64,000 bases of DNA from Streptomyces phaeofaciens. Its GTDB lineage: Bacteria > Actinomycetota > Actinomycetes > Streptomycetales > Streptomycetaceae. A program made the translations under genes and the position numbers. Location: NCBI RefSeq assembly GCF_014648915.1, contig NZ_BMSA01000023.1:62001-126000 (forward strand), read 5' to 3'. Of this stretch, positions 41,101 to 48,954 are shown piece by piece. The stretch's first letter is position 1. Each line of letters starts with the position of its first letter. A model generated the notes under the pieces. The model had not been told where the DNA came from. It did no database searches and was given only the letters and a program-made list of their open reading frames with translations.

Positions 41101-41794
41101 GGAAGCGGATCGCCGCCAGGGCGGGGTCGGCAGCCGCCTCCCGGGTGTGGACCACGAGGTTCTGGGTGAACCCGTCGGGACGGACCTGCACCACCAGGTC
41201 CACGTCGGGGCGGACCGACTCGTAGACGGCGAGGGAGCCGGTGACCTTCGGCACCGGCAGCGTCCACGGCGAACCGAGCTCGTACGTCCGGCCGTCGCGG
41301 GTGATGGTGGCCAGCGGGGCGGTACCGCCGCCGGACAGCACGACGTCCTGCGCCGCCCTGGGGACCACCCGGCCGTCCGCCCGGGTGACCAGCGAGGTGT
41401 CGACGGGCACCCAGTCACCGTCCTTGCGGACGCGTTCGGGTACGGGCGAGGACTCGACGGTGAAGGTGCCGTCGCTGTTGGCGAAGACCTGGTTCGTCTC
41501 GTTCGTCAGAGAGGGGACCTCCACCCGCCGCCCTGCCGACACGGCCCTCTCCGACGCCTTCTGCTCCGCCGACTTCGCGGGCAGGGTGTCGTCCTGCCAG
41601 AACGCCTTGCCCCGGGCCGCGTCGTCGGCCGGCACGCTCGAGGCGGCCTCGCGCGACTCCGCCGATCCGTTAGGTGTGCCGGCGGCCCAGGCATCGGAGA
41701 GCGTCGCGTTGAGAACGCCTCCCACAGCCAGCAGCGCCACCGCACTCGCCGCCACCCCCCGCACCGGTCTTCTCCGGTGCCTGCGTTGCGTCAC
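38126..41794 (-). CDS. Secreted LamG/DNRLRE-domain protein, first gene of the toxin operon
   Basis: A 1222-aa exported protein with a signal peptide (GVAASAVALLAVGGVLNATLSDAWA). The N-terminal third is a beta-rich region (YESVRPDVDLVVQVRPDG). A DNRLRE-type domain (LFQFDTRRVAGKKILDATF) and an Fn3-like section follow, then two LamG-like jelly-roll domains (about residues 780-980 and 990-1210). Such proteins commonly precede Rhs genes in Streptomyces; they may present or help process the toxin outside the cell, but this is unproven. The GTG start has only a weak GTGGAACAGA upstream. Translation ends 97 nt before the Rhs start. Confidence 0.82.
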   Translation of the reverse strand: MTQRRHRRRPVRGVAASAVALLAVGGVLNATLSDAWAAGTPNGSAESREAASSVPADDAARGKAFWQDDTLPAKSAEQKASERAVSAGRRVEVPSLTNETNQVFANSDGTFTVESSPVPERVRKDGDWVPVDTSLVTRADGRVVPRAAQDVVLSGGGTAPLATITRDGRTYELGSPWTLPVPKVTGSLAVYESVRPDVDLVVQVRPDGFTQNLVVHTREAAADPALAAIRFPVRTTGLTVTTAENGSVSLVDPGGHAVFSSSAALMWDSATEPRSAPAPATASGPRTAVTAQRASLTTATGTTAGGATAGPGDAADAVLPDPGARTAVADVDLAGGALSVIPDRAFLTAEDTAYPVVIDPPAVSATLTGWTTIWSNSPGTSFWKTSHALGVGYDAYVDNKKAKSLFQFDTRRVAGKKILDATFTAYAIWSANCDKRDVNLYRTNPISGSTTWSNPPTGWSHVTKVSAAKGFSASCPDGDIEFNATSAVAYTAKAKSTTTTLGLTASDTDAIAWKQFMSPADERATSSRKPRLSITYVSPPTAAPSAVKLSEPNVACSASSAPALIRDTTPRVTATPTSADGANASLRPNFELYAGSGTTPVNLSPDTWTASGTAGSDPTPTLTSGTTYKFRARTQYRYTWSGTTSYLYGPWSGYCHFKVDNAAPPRPTVTSTEYPECAGTTCDASPETGSVGRTGTFRIAAGAADVRRYDIWLNGVLVESKKFSAGTATYERKVTPTKRLTNTLRVQTFDAAGNPSETKDYLFKVAKASNPVGEWKLDATGYNAVGSSHPLTLGGGAAWLPQARLDSGMRLNGTSAYAATAGPVVDTTGSFSVSAWAKLTTRDTIGTVANQNGTQVGAFQLYYSSSYDRWIFNRYTSDGSSLVRAIATRPGVVGAWTHLLAVYDRDAQEIRLYVNGRLEASTAFTTPWGATGPFEIGRMKGSSGSPSSYFQGDVDHVQAWNRVVFPDELWSEANMENPETGYPQPALLAHWAMDGASGTTAPDQSGRGNTLTLGAGAGFAPADDPAHGTVLNLPITQTGGASAPVMLDESGSFTVAGWANLDAVGLEDTTVAHSPSVFAHPGLQRNAFRLWYRQEVGEAVGDWNFGAYETDVLEGPAATIASEQVNPPGNWIHVVGVYDSVNQSVKLYLAGVREGAEDGVVVKSIFQSDQPLTVGQARRHDTGAWGNRLTGQLDDLRVYAGVLSEAEITQLATVDEPPIDIG

Positions 41795-41845
41795 TCTGTT
41801 CCACTCGCAATCTGAGAATTCGGTGAGAATCGAGTAAGAAGAGCG

Positions 41846-41875
41846 ACTCTACGAGAGTGATCGTTTAGTGGTCCA
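41846..41875 (-). promoter_or_regulatory. Candidate promoter of the toxin operon
   Basis: On the minus strand, TGGACC (41875-41870) and TAGAGT (41851-41846) are separated by 18 bp, giving a leader of roughly 45 nt to the GTG at 41794. The -10 is embedded in the palindrome ACTCT-ACG-AGAGT (41846-41858), a possible operator. Confidence 0.4.
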
Positions 41876-42151
41876 GACCTCAACCTCCCCACCCGATGGG
41901 CATTCCTCCACCCATCCGAACAATCAGGCCAGTGATGCGCGGCACACAGGGGGCCGGGGCGCCATCGCCTGACGAAGCGTCGAACAGCACGCCCCGACCG
42001 ATGACCCGAGGTCACAGGGTGTCAGGCGCGGCGGAACCATCCCGAATACCACCGTTTGCCCCCGTACGGTGGCTGGCGCGGCGGGCACAGTAATATGCCA
42101 ATCCCGCACCCCGAACCACACGAGCGTGCGGTGCCATGCGCAGGAGGCACC
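41876..42151. other. Intergenic region at the right edge of the toxin island
   Basis: Divergent gap between the toxin operon and the DUF4142 gene. It contains a short inverted repeat (GATGGG/CCCATC near 41896-41915) and the AGGAGG ribosome site of the next gene at 42142-42147. No gene, tRNA end or duplicated attachment sequence is visible. Confidence 0.5.
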
Positions 42152-42928
42152 ATGCGACCCCGACCCCCGATCAAGGGCAGAGGCATCTTCACCGGCACCG
42201 GTCTCATCCTCGCGTGCCTGACCGCCACCCTCGCGGCCCTGGCGTACCCGATCTGGTCGTACGAGGACCGGTCGGGCACCGGGGCGGACGTGCTGAACGC
42301 CGAGACCGTGTCCACCCCGTACGGTCCGCTGTCCGCGCTCGACCGGGAGTTCGTCACCAAGGTCCGGCTGGCCGGGCTGTGGGAGCTGCCGGCCGGCCAG
42401 CAGGCCCAGGGCAAGGGCACCACGGAGGCCGTACGGACGGCGGGCCGGCACCTCGTCGAGGGGCACACCCTGCTGGACGCGCGGGTGCGCGACGTGGCGG
42501 CGAAGCTGGGGCTCGCCCTGCCGAACGAGCCCAACGACCAGCAGCGGGGCTGGCTCGCGGAGCTGAACGCGGCACAGGGCACGGAGTACGACTGGAAGTT
42601 CGCCAACATCCTGCGGCTCGCGCACGGCCGGGTGTTCTCCGTCGTCGCGCAGGTGCGGGCCGCCACCCGCAACTCACTGGTGCGCTCCCTCGCCGACGAC
42701 GCCAACGCCACCGTCCTGGACCACATCCAGATCCTGGAGGCCACCGGGTACGTCGACTTCGACGCCCTGGCCCGGGAGATGGCGATGGCCGCCACCCCGC
42801 CGGTCACCCGCTCTCCCGGCCCGCCCGGCCCCGTCGGCGATCCCGGGACGGTCGTCCCGCTGTCCCCGTCACCGGTGCCGACCTACACGCTGCCGCCCGC
42901 CGCGGCGAGCCCGCCGTCCGCCCCCTGA
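42152..42928 (+). CDS. DUF4142 exported protein
   Basis: A 258-aa protein with an N-terminal signal/anchor (GTGLILACLTATLAALAYPIW). A ferritin-like helical DUF4142 domain follows (LSALDREFVTKVRLAGLWELPAG, then QAQGKGTTEAVRTAGRHLVEGH and VLDHIQILEATGYVDF), then a proline-rich tail. It lacks obvious metal ligands. ATG 42152 has AGGAGG 4-5 nt upstream. It is followed after 98 nt by the TIGR04222 gene on the same strand. The role is unknown; relatives are envelope proteins. Confidence 0.8.
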   Translation: MRPRPPIKGRGIFTGTGLILACLTATLAALAYPIWSYEDRSGTGADVLNAETVSTPYGPLSALDREFVTKVRLAGLWELPAGQQAQGKGTTEAVRTAGRHLVEGHTLLDARVRDVAAKLGLALPNEPNDQQRGWLAELNAAQGTEYDWKFANILRLAHGRVFSVVAQVRAATRNSLVRSLADDANATVLDHIQILEATGYVDFDALAREMAMAATPPVTRSPGPPGPVGDPGTVVPLSPSPVPTYTLPPAAASPPSAP

Positions 42929-43026
42929 ACCGACGGAACCCACCGGAACGTCACATACCCACAACGCTCGGTCCGGATGGTGAACAAAGCATGGCGTTTC
43001 CCGGTGCTCTGGCATAGAAACACGGC

Positions 43027-43812
43027 ATGTTCTGGGTCCTTCTCCTGGTGTTGGCATGGGGCGTCGCGGGGGCGGCGTGCACCCGGCTGTGTCTGGCCGC
43101 CGTCCGCGCGGCGGCCGTCGACCCGAACCCGGACCAGCGCCACGACCTGACGCTCTACGAGGCCGCGTTCCTGTCCGGCGGGCCCGGCAGGGTCGCCGAG
43201 CTGACCCTGGTCTCCATGGCCCGCCAGCAGCGGCTGCTGCTGGCCCACACCGGCTGGGCGACCGTCGTGGACCCGCGCGGGCGGGACGAGATGGAGCGGT
43301 CCGTCCTCGGGGCCATCGGGCCGGAGGGCCAGTCCCGGATCGCGCCGGTGCGGGCGGCCGCGGCGGCCGCGGACGCGGTGCGCGGCATCGCCGACCGGCT
43401 GGTCGGCGCGGGCCTCGCGGTGCCCGACGGGGCGCGGACGACGGTCGTGGCCGGGATGCGGCAGGTGCGCGGTGCCGCCCTGTTCGTCCTCGGGCTGGGG
43501 GCGGTGGCGCTGCTGATGCCGGGCACCCCGGACATGCCGCGCGGGCTCGTCGCCCTCTGGTTCGCGCTGCCGCTCGCGCTCACCCTGAGCTGCCTGGCGA
43601 TCGCGCGGGTCGAGGTGCCGCCGTACGCGCGCTGGGCGTCCCCGGCAGGTCAGCGACTGCTGGGCGCGCTGGCCCGGCGGTCCGGCGGCACGGGCGGCGC
43701 GGCGGACGAGCGCACGTATCTGACCTCCGTCGCCGTCCTCGGGATACGCGCGGTCGGCGAACCGGAACTGCGGGCGGCCTTCGGCCACCGCGAGCCGTTC
43801 CTGCGGGACTGA
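43027..43812 (+). CDS. TIGR04222-domain membrane protein
   Basis: A 261-aa membrane protein. An N-terminal hydrophobic segment (FWVLLLVLAWGVAGAACTRLCLAAV) is followed by a conserved cytoplasmic region (LTLYEAAFLSGGPGRVAELTLVSMARQQRLLL) and two more membrane segments near residues 145-195. Members of this family often occur beside DUF692 genes and may end in Gly/Cys-rich tails; this one ends without such a tail. In this genome the DUF692 gene lies 12 kb upstream across the toxin island. Function is unknown. No RBS is obvious; TAGAAA lies 6 nt before ATG. Confidence 0.75.
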   Translation: MFWVLLLVLAWGVAGAACTRLCLAAVRAAAVDPNPDQRHDLTLYEAAFLSGGPGRVAELTLVSMARQQRLLLAHTGWATVVDPRGRDEMERSVLGAIGPEGQSRIAPVRAAAAAADAVRGIADRLVGAGLAVPDGARTTVVAGMRQVRGAALFVLGLGAVALLMPGTPDMPRGLVALWFALPLALTLSCLAIARVEVPPYARWASPAGQRLLGALARRSGGTGGAADERTYLTSVAVLGIRAVGEPELRAAFGHREPFLRD

Positions 43813-43878
43813 GGGACGGGTCGGGCCCGACGCGGGCACGGCGGAGAACGCGCGGAGAACCGGCGAAGGCTCGGCCGC

Positions 43879-43906
43879 CGGACGGCCGGGGGTGCCGGGC
43901 CGTCCG
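43879..43906 (+). terminator. Terminator-like hairpin after the TIGR04222 gene
   Basis: CGGACGGCC and GGCCGTCCG form a perfect 9-bp stem with a 10-nt loop, 66 nt after the gene end. Confidence 0.5.
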
Positions 43907-44016
43907 AGGGGGCGCACAGGGGGCATTGGCGCCGACACCCGGGGGCGGTGCTTGCCTTCCCCCACGACCGAACGAAACATCCCTTTTGTCGCTGCCGCGC
44001 ACCGAAGGGACTCGCC

Positions 44017-45630
44017 ATGAGAGCTGCCGCCCTCTACTCGGCCACCGGAGCCCTGCTCCTGACCACCCTCTCCGCCGCCCCCGCGGGCGGTGTCCCGGAC
44101 ACCTTCGGGGCCCCCGCCGGCGTCGCGCTCGCCGCCGCGCGGGCCGCCGAGAAGGGGGTGGCCTTCGGGGCGTGCCCCGACACGCGGGACCTGCCGGCCG
44201 GGATGCAGTGCGGCACGGTCACCGTCCCGCTCGACTACGCGCGGCCGAACGGCCGGCAGATCACACTGACCGTCAGCCGGATGCGGGCCACCCACCGCGA
44301 CCCCCACAACAGCAAGCGCCGGGTGCCCCGGCAGGGCTCCCTGGTCTTCAACCCCGGCGGTCCCGGCGGCTCCGGGCTGTACTTCCCCGTGATCGGGACG
44401 CTGCCGGAGTGGAAGCGCATCGGCGCCGCCTACGACCTCGTCGGCTACGACCCGCGCGGCGTCGGCCGCTCGGCGCCGCTGTCCTGCCAGGACCCCAAGC
44501 AGTTCTTCAAGGGGCCCTCGCCCGCGCCGGTCCACCCTTCCGCGTCGTACAAGCAGGAGCGCGTCGCCGAGGCGAAGGCGTACGCGCGTGGCTGCGCCCG
44601 GCGGGCGGGCAGCGCCCTGGCGCACTACAACTCGCTGAACAACGCCCGCGACCTGGACGTGCTGCGGGCCGCCCTGGGCGAGGAGAAGCTGACGTTCATG
44701 GGGGCGTCGTACGGCACCTACTTCGGAGCGGTGTACGCGACGCTGTTCCCCTCGCACGTGCGGCGGATGGTGTTCGACGCGGCGGTGAACCCGGCGCCGG
44801 AGAAGATCTGGTACCGCAACAACCTCGACCAGTCGGTGGCCTTCGAGAGCCGCTGGACCGACTTCCGGGAGTGGGTCGCCCGGCACGACCGGGTGTACGG
44901 CCTGGGCCGGACGGCGGACGCGGTACTGCGCAGCTACGAGCGGGCGCGCGCCCGGCTGGCCGCGGAGCCGGCCGGCGGGAAGGTCGGCCCCGGGCAGCTC
45001 CAGGGCGCGTTCCTCCAGGCCGGGTACTACGACGACGTCTGGCCGCACCGCGCGCGGGCGCTGTCGGAGTATCTGAAGGGCCACCCCGAGGAGCTGGTCG
45101 AGCAGGCCGGACCGGTCGCCGGGGCGGAGGCGGCGGCCGAGAACTCCACCGCGGTGTACACGGCGGTGGAGTGCAACGACGCGTCCTGGCCGACGGACTT
45201 CAGGACCTGGGACCGGGACAACACCCGGCTCGCGCGGGTGGCGCCGTTCGAGACGTGGGACAACGTGTGGGCGAACCTGCCGTGCGCGTACTGGCCGGCG
45301 CCCCGGCAGAAGCCGCTGGACGTGCGGACGGGTCCCGGTGAGCTGCCGGCGACGCTGATCCTGGCCGCCGAGCGGGACGCGGCCGCGCCCTACGACGGGG
45401 CGCTGGAGATGCACCGGCGGCTGACCGGCTCGGTGCTGGTGACCGAGCGGGACTCCGGTACCCACGGCATCGGGGGCGGGTCGAACCGGTGCGTCAACAG
45501 CCACCTCGACGCGTATCTGCTGGAGGGCCGGCTGCCGGTGCGGCGCGCGGCCTGCGCACCGCACACGGAGCCCCGCCCGGCCGACGGCTCGGCGGAGCCG
45601 GCGAACCGGACGGTCCGGCCCGCGCTCTGA
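44017..45630 (+). CDS. Secreted tripeptidyl-aminopeptidase-like alpha/beta hydrolase
   Basis: A 537-aa secreted serine hydrolase of the Streptomyces tripeptidyl aminopeptidase/SlpD-SlpE family. A signal peptide (LLLTTLSAAPAGG) is present. The oxyanion region is FNPGGPGGSG, the nucleophile elbow GASYGTYFG. The acid probably lies after LILAAERDAAAPYDGAL and the His is in DSGTHGIGG. C-terminal cysteines (NRCVNSHLDAYL, RAACAP) resemble the TAP C-terminal domain. ATG 44017 has GAAGGGA upstream. Its stop abuts the hemQ stop with no gap. Confidence 0.88.
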   Translation: MRAAALYSATGALLLTTLSAAPAGGVPDTFGAPAGVALAAARAAEKGVAFGACPDTRDLPAGMQCGTVTVPLDYARPNGRQITLTVSRMRATHRDPHNSKRRVPRQGSLVFNPGGPGGSGLYFPVIGTLPEWKRIGAAYDLVGYDPRGVGRSAPLSCQDPKQFFKGPSPAPVHPSASYKQERVAEAKAYARGCARRAGSALAHYNSLNNARDLDVLRAALGEEKLTFMGASYGTYFGAVYATLFPSHVRRMVFDAAVNPAPEKIWYRNNLDQSVAFESRWTDFREWVARHDRVYGLGRTADAVLRSYERARARLAAEPAGGKVGPGQLQGAFLQAGYYDDVWPHRARALSEYLKGHPEELVEQAGPVAGAEAAAENSTAVYTAVECNDASWPTDFRTWDRDNTRLARVAPFETWDNVWANLPCAYWPAPRQKPLDVRTGPGELPATLILAAERDAAAPYDGALEMHRRLTGSVLVTERDSGTHGIGGGSNRCVNSHLDAYLLEGRLPVRRAACAPHTEPRPADGSAEPANRTVRPAL

Positions 45631-46362
45631 TCAGGCGAGGCCCGCGACCAGCTCCGCGACGTCCTTGCGGCGGCCGGTGTAGAACGGGACCTCCTCGCGG
45701 ACGTGCATCCGGGCCTCGGAGGCACGCAGATGGCGCATGAGGTCGACGATGCGGTACAGCTCGTCGGCCTCGAACGCCAGGATCCACTCGTAGTCGCCCA
45801 GCGAGAACGAGGCGACCGTGTTGGCACGGACGTCCGGGTAGCCGCGGGCCATCTTGCCGTGGTCGGCGAGCATCCGGCGGCGGTCCTCGTCCGGCAGCAG
45901 GTACCAGTCGTAGGAGCGCACGAACGGGTACACGCTGACGTAGTCGCGGGGCGTCTCGTCGGCGAGGAACGCCGGGATGTGCGAGCGGTTGAACTCGGCG
46001 GGGCGGTGCAGCGCCATGTTCGACCAGACCGGCTCCAGGGCGCGGCCCAGCTTCGTCCGGCGGAAGAGGTTGTACGCCTCCTGAAGCTGGTCCGCGGTCT
46101 CGGCGTGCCACCAGATCATGACGTCGGCGTCGGCACGCAGCCCGGACACGTCGTACGTGCCGCGGATCGTCACGTCCTTCGCGGCGAGCTGGTCGAACAG
46201 CTCCTGGACCTCGTCGGCGTAACCCGTACGGTCCTCGGGAAGCACGTCCTTCAGCCGGAAGACGGACCACAGCGTGTAGCGGATGACCTCGTTGAGGTCC
46301 TTGGCCAGCTTGCCCTTGTTCGGGACCCTGCCGGACTCGGTGGTGGGGGCGTCGTCACTCAT
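45631..46362 (-). CDS. hemQ: Coproheme decarboxylase (HemQ, chlorite dismutase-like)
   Basis: A 243-aa HemQ that converts coproheme to heme b in the actinobacterial coproporphyrin pathway. Features are RYTLWSVFRLKDVLPEDR, the catalytic-Tyr region YVSVYPFVRSYDWYLL, the axial-His region MLADHGKMARGYPDV and SFSLGDYEWILAFE. ATG 46362 has GGGAG 10 nt upstream; ATG 46371 overlaps the hemG stop and is an alternative. It is coupled to the upstream oxidase gene, and the pair catalyses non-adjacent late steps of the pathway. Confidence 0.93.
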   Translation of the reverse strand: MSDDAPTTESGRVPNKGKLAKDLNEVIRYTLWSVFRLKDVLPEDRTGYADEVQELFDQLAAKDVTIRGTYDVSGLRADADVMIWWHAETADQLQEAYNLFRRTKLGRALEPVWSNMALHRPAEFNRSHIPAFLADETPRDYVSVYPFVRSYDWYLLPDEDRRRMLADHGKMARGYPDVRANTVASFSLGDYEWILAFEADELYRIVDLMRHLRASEARMHVREEVPFYTGRRKDVAELVAGLA

Positions 46363-46367
46363 GGTTC

Positions 46368-47825
46368 TCATTCTCCCGCTCCCCCGTGCAGACTCTGCAC
46401 CGGGTGGGCCGTGAGCTCCCGCACGGCGCTCAGGTCGCCGTCGATCTGGTCGACCGCCGCGTACGCGCTCGCGACGCAGGCCGGGATGCCGACACCGTCG
46501 TACGGGGCGCCGCAGACGGCGAGGGCGGGGAGCTTCGCGACGTGCTCGCGGATGCGGGCCACGCGCGCGTGGTGGCCGACCGGGTACTGGGGCAGGCCGT
46601 CCGTCCACCGGGTGACGCGGGTCTCCAGCGGGGTGGCGTCCAGGCCGGTGGCGGCACGCAGGTCGAACCGGGAGACGTCGACCAGCTCCTCGTCCGTCCG
46701 CTGGAGGATCTCCGTCTCGCCGTGCCGCCCGACGGAGGTGCGCAGCACCACCACGTCCGGGTTCTCGTCGGCGATCCAGCCCCACTTCTGGGAGGCGAAC
46801 GTGGACGCCTTCACGGTGCGGCCGTCGACCGGCGGGACGAGGAAGCCGCTGCCCTCGGGCAGGGCGGTGCCGGAGCGGCGGTAGGCGAGGGTGACCAGGG
46901 CCATGGAGGCGTACTCGACGGCGCCCAGTTCGGCGGCGGCCGCCGGGGACTCGGCGGCCAGCAGCCGGGCGGCGACGGGCGCGGGGACGGCGACGACCAC
47001 GGCGTCCGCGTGCAGCACGCGCTCCCCGGCGGTCACCCGCCAGCCGCCGTCCGCCTCCCGGCGCAGGCCGCTCACCTGCGTGCCCGTGCGGATCTCCGCG
47101 CCCCGCTCCTCGACGGACCGCGCGACCGCGAGCGGCAGGGAGCCCACACCGCCCTCGATGCCCATGAACACCGGGTCGGTCCGCTGGTGGGCGGCGGCCT
47201 TGGCCTGGATCTCGCGGACGCCCTCCGTCAGCGAGGTGTGCGTGCGCGCGGCCTCGAACAGCTGGGGGACGGCCGAGCGCATCGAGATGCGGTAGGCGTC
47301 CCCGGCGTACACACCGCCGAGGAGCGGCTCGACCAGGCGGTCGACGACCTCGCGGCCCAGGCGGGCCGCCACGTACTCCCCGACCGCCACGTCCTCGCCG
47401 GTCTCCGTGCGCGGCAGGTCCGCGTCGCGCCCGATGCGGGCGAGTCCCTCGTCGGAGAGCACGCCGCTCAGCGCGGCCGCCGTGCCGGGGACGCCCATGA
47501 CATGGCCCTTGGGCATGGGGCGCAGGGCGCCGCGGGTCCAGATCGAGGCCGTCGCGGTGGCCGGCGGCGTCAGGCGGGTGCCGAGGCCCACCTCGCGCGC
47601 GAGGCCGACGGCCTCGGGGCGGCGGGCCAGCATCGACTCGGCGCCCAGATCGACCCGGACGCCCGCGATCTCGCCGGGCAGCAGCTTGCCGCCGACCCGG
47701 TCGGACGCCTCCAGCACGGTCACGCGCGCGCCGCGCGCCAGCAGCCGGTGGGCCGCCGCCAGCCCGGCGATCCCGGCTCCGATGACGACGACGTGCCGTC
47801 GCGTGCCCGTACCCGTTGCGCTCAT
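46368..47825 (-). CDS. hemG: Coproporphyrinogen/protoporphyrinogen oxidase (HemY/CgoX type)
   Basis: A 485-aa FAD oxidase that oxidises coproporphyrinogen III (or protoporphyrinogen) to the porphyrin. The FAD motif VVVIGAGIAGLAAAHRL and LEASDRVGGKL are at the N-terminus. FAD-binding elements near the end read LAVCGAPYDGVGIPACVASAYAA (shown here in part). Start ATG 47825 follows a G-rich stretch GGGGGA. Together with HemQ it implies the coproporphyrin-dependent route, so coproporphyrinogen is the likely natural substrate; the ferrochelatase is not in this window. Confidence 0.92.
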   Translation of the reverse strand: MSATGTGTRRHVVVIGAGIAGLAAAHRLLARGARVTVLEASDRVGGKLLPGEIAGVRVDLGAESMLARRPEAVGLAREVGLGTRLTPPATATASIWTRGALRPMPKGHVMGVPGTAAALSGVLSDEGLARIGRDADLPRTETGEDVAVGEYVAARLGREVVDRLVEPLLGGVYAGDAYRISMRSAVPQLFEAARTHTSLTEGVREIQAKAAAHQRTDPVFMGIEGGVGSLPLAVARSVEERGAEIRTGTQVSGLRREADGGWRVTAGERVLHADAVVVAVPAPVAARLLAAESPAAAAELGAVEYASMALVTLAYRRSGTALPEGSGFLVPPVDGRTVKASTFASQKWGWIADENPDVVVLRTSVGRHGETEILQRTDEELVDVSRFDLRAATGLDATPLETRVTRWTDGLPQYPVGHHARVARIREHVAKLPALAVCGAPYDGVGIPACVASAYAAVDQIDGDLSAVRELTAHPVQSLHGGAGE

Positions 47826-47991
47826 GTCCCCCACTCTCTCAGACCGCACCGACGGTCCGGCCGGTGCCCCGTGGCCCCGCCGCGTCCCGACCGTGACCTG
47901 TTCGGAACCCTCGCACCCCAACATTCCGGCCCGGTCCGGCGTCGAAGTGTCGACGAAGTCAGCCGACACGACCCTCGGGGGGTACGCAGAC

Positions 47992-48927
47992 ATGCGCACA
48001 CGACGTTCCGTACGACCGGTCCACACCCTGGCCGGAGTCCTGCTCGCGGCCGCCCTCGCGCTCACCGGTTGCAGTGGCGCGAACGACTCGGCCGGGAGCC
48101 AGGCCGCCGACAAGGCCGCCCCCGCCGCCGGCGACGACGGGGGCCGCGCCGAGGAGCAGGCCGGCGCCGTCCAGGAGGACAGCAAGCAGGGCTCGGGGGC
48201 GAGCGGTTCGAAGGCGACCTCGGCCCCGCAGCTCGCCGCGAGCAGCATCATCCGCACCGCCTCCCTGACCGTGCAGGTCAAGGACGTGCCGAAGGCCCTC
48301 GACGAGGCCCGCACGACCACCGAGAACGCGGGCGGCTACATCGGCGACGAGTCCACCACCCGCGACGAGGACGGCGCCGAACGCACCCGCGTCGTCCTGC
48401 GCGTGCCGGTGGAGCGGTACGACGACGTCCTCGCCGACCTCCAGGGCGCGGGCAAACTCCTGGCGCGCACGGCGAAGGCCCAGGACGTCACCGACCAGGT
48501 CGTCGACGTCGACAGCCGCATCAAGTCGCAGCAGGCCAGCGTCGCCCGGGTGCGCGAGCTGATGGACCGGGCCACCAAACTGAGCGACGTGGTCACCCTG
48601 GAGGGCGAGTTGAGCCGCCGGGAGGCGGACCTGGAGGCGCTGCTCTCCCAGCAGGCCTCCCTGAAGGACCGCACCAGCCTGGCGACCGTCACCCTGAACC
48701 TTCAGGAGAAGCCGGCCGATGAGGCCGCCGAGGACGAGGACCCCGGGTTCGTGGACGCGGTCGCGGGCGGCTGGGACGCGTTCGTGACGACGCTGCGCTG
48801 GATCGCCGTCGCGTTCGGCGCGGTGCTGCCGTTCCTCGCGGTGGCCGTGCTGCTGGTGCTGGCCTGGCTGCGGCTGCTGCGGGCGCGCCGCCGGACGGCC
48901 CCGGCGGGCGAGCCCGAGCAGGACTGA
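47992..48927 (+). CDS. DUF4349 lipoprotein
   Basis: A 311-aa membrane lipoprotein with lipobox LTGC (signal VHTLAGVLLAAALALTGC), an Ala/Gly-rich linker and the DUF4349 domain (RTASLTVQVKDVPKALDEAR, then DVTDQVVDVDSRIKSQQASVARV). The domain includes a predicted coiled coil near residues 170-220. A C-terminal membrane segment (FGAVLPFLAVAVLLVLAWL) is followed by an Arg-rich end. Function is unknown. It is divergent from hemG with 166 bp between them. Confidence 0.85.
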   Translation: MRTRRSVRPVHTLAGVLLAAALALTGCSGANDSAGSQAADKAAPAAGDDGGRAEEQAGAVQEDSKQGSGASGSKATSAPQLAASSIIRTASLTVQVKDVPKALDEARTTTENAGGYIGDESTTRDEDGAERTRVVLRVPVERYDDVLADLQGAGKLLARTAKAQDVTDQVVDVDSRIKSQQASVARVRELMDRATKLSDVVTLEGELSRREADLEALLSQQASLKDRTSLATVTLNLQEKPADEAAEDEDPGFVDAVAGGWDAFVTTLRWIAVAFGAVLPFLAVAVLLVLAWLRLLRARRRTAPAGEPEQD

Positions 48928-48942
48928 AGTGCCGGGCCCCCG

Positions 48943-48948
48943 TAGCGT
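48943..48948 (+). promoter_or_regulatory. Candidate leaderless -10 (TAGCGT)
   Basis: TAGCGT followed by 6 nt and the ATG at 48955, with no Shine-Dalgarno sequence in between. Confidence 0.4.
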
Positions 48949-48954
48949 GTTCGT

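Noticed and set aside
30872..42151. Toxin island as an integrative element or prophage
   Set aside because: No integrase, transposase, tRNA fragment or flanking direct repeat could be found at the edges; treated as an island of unknown origin.
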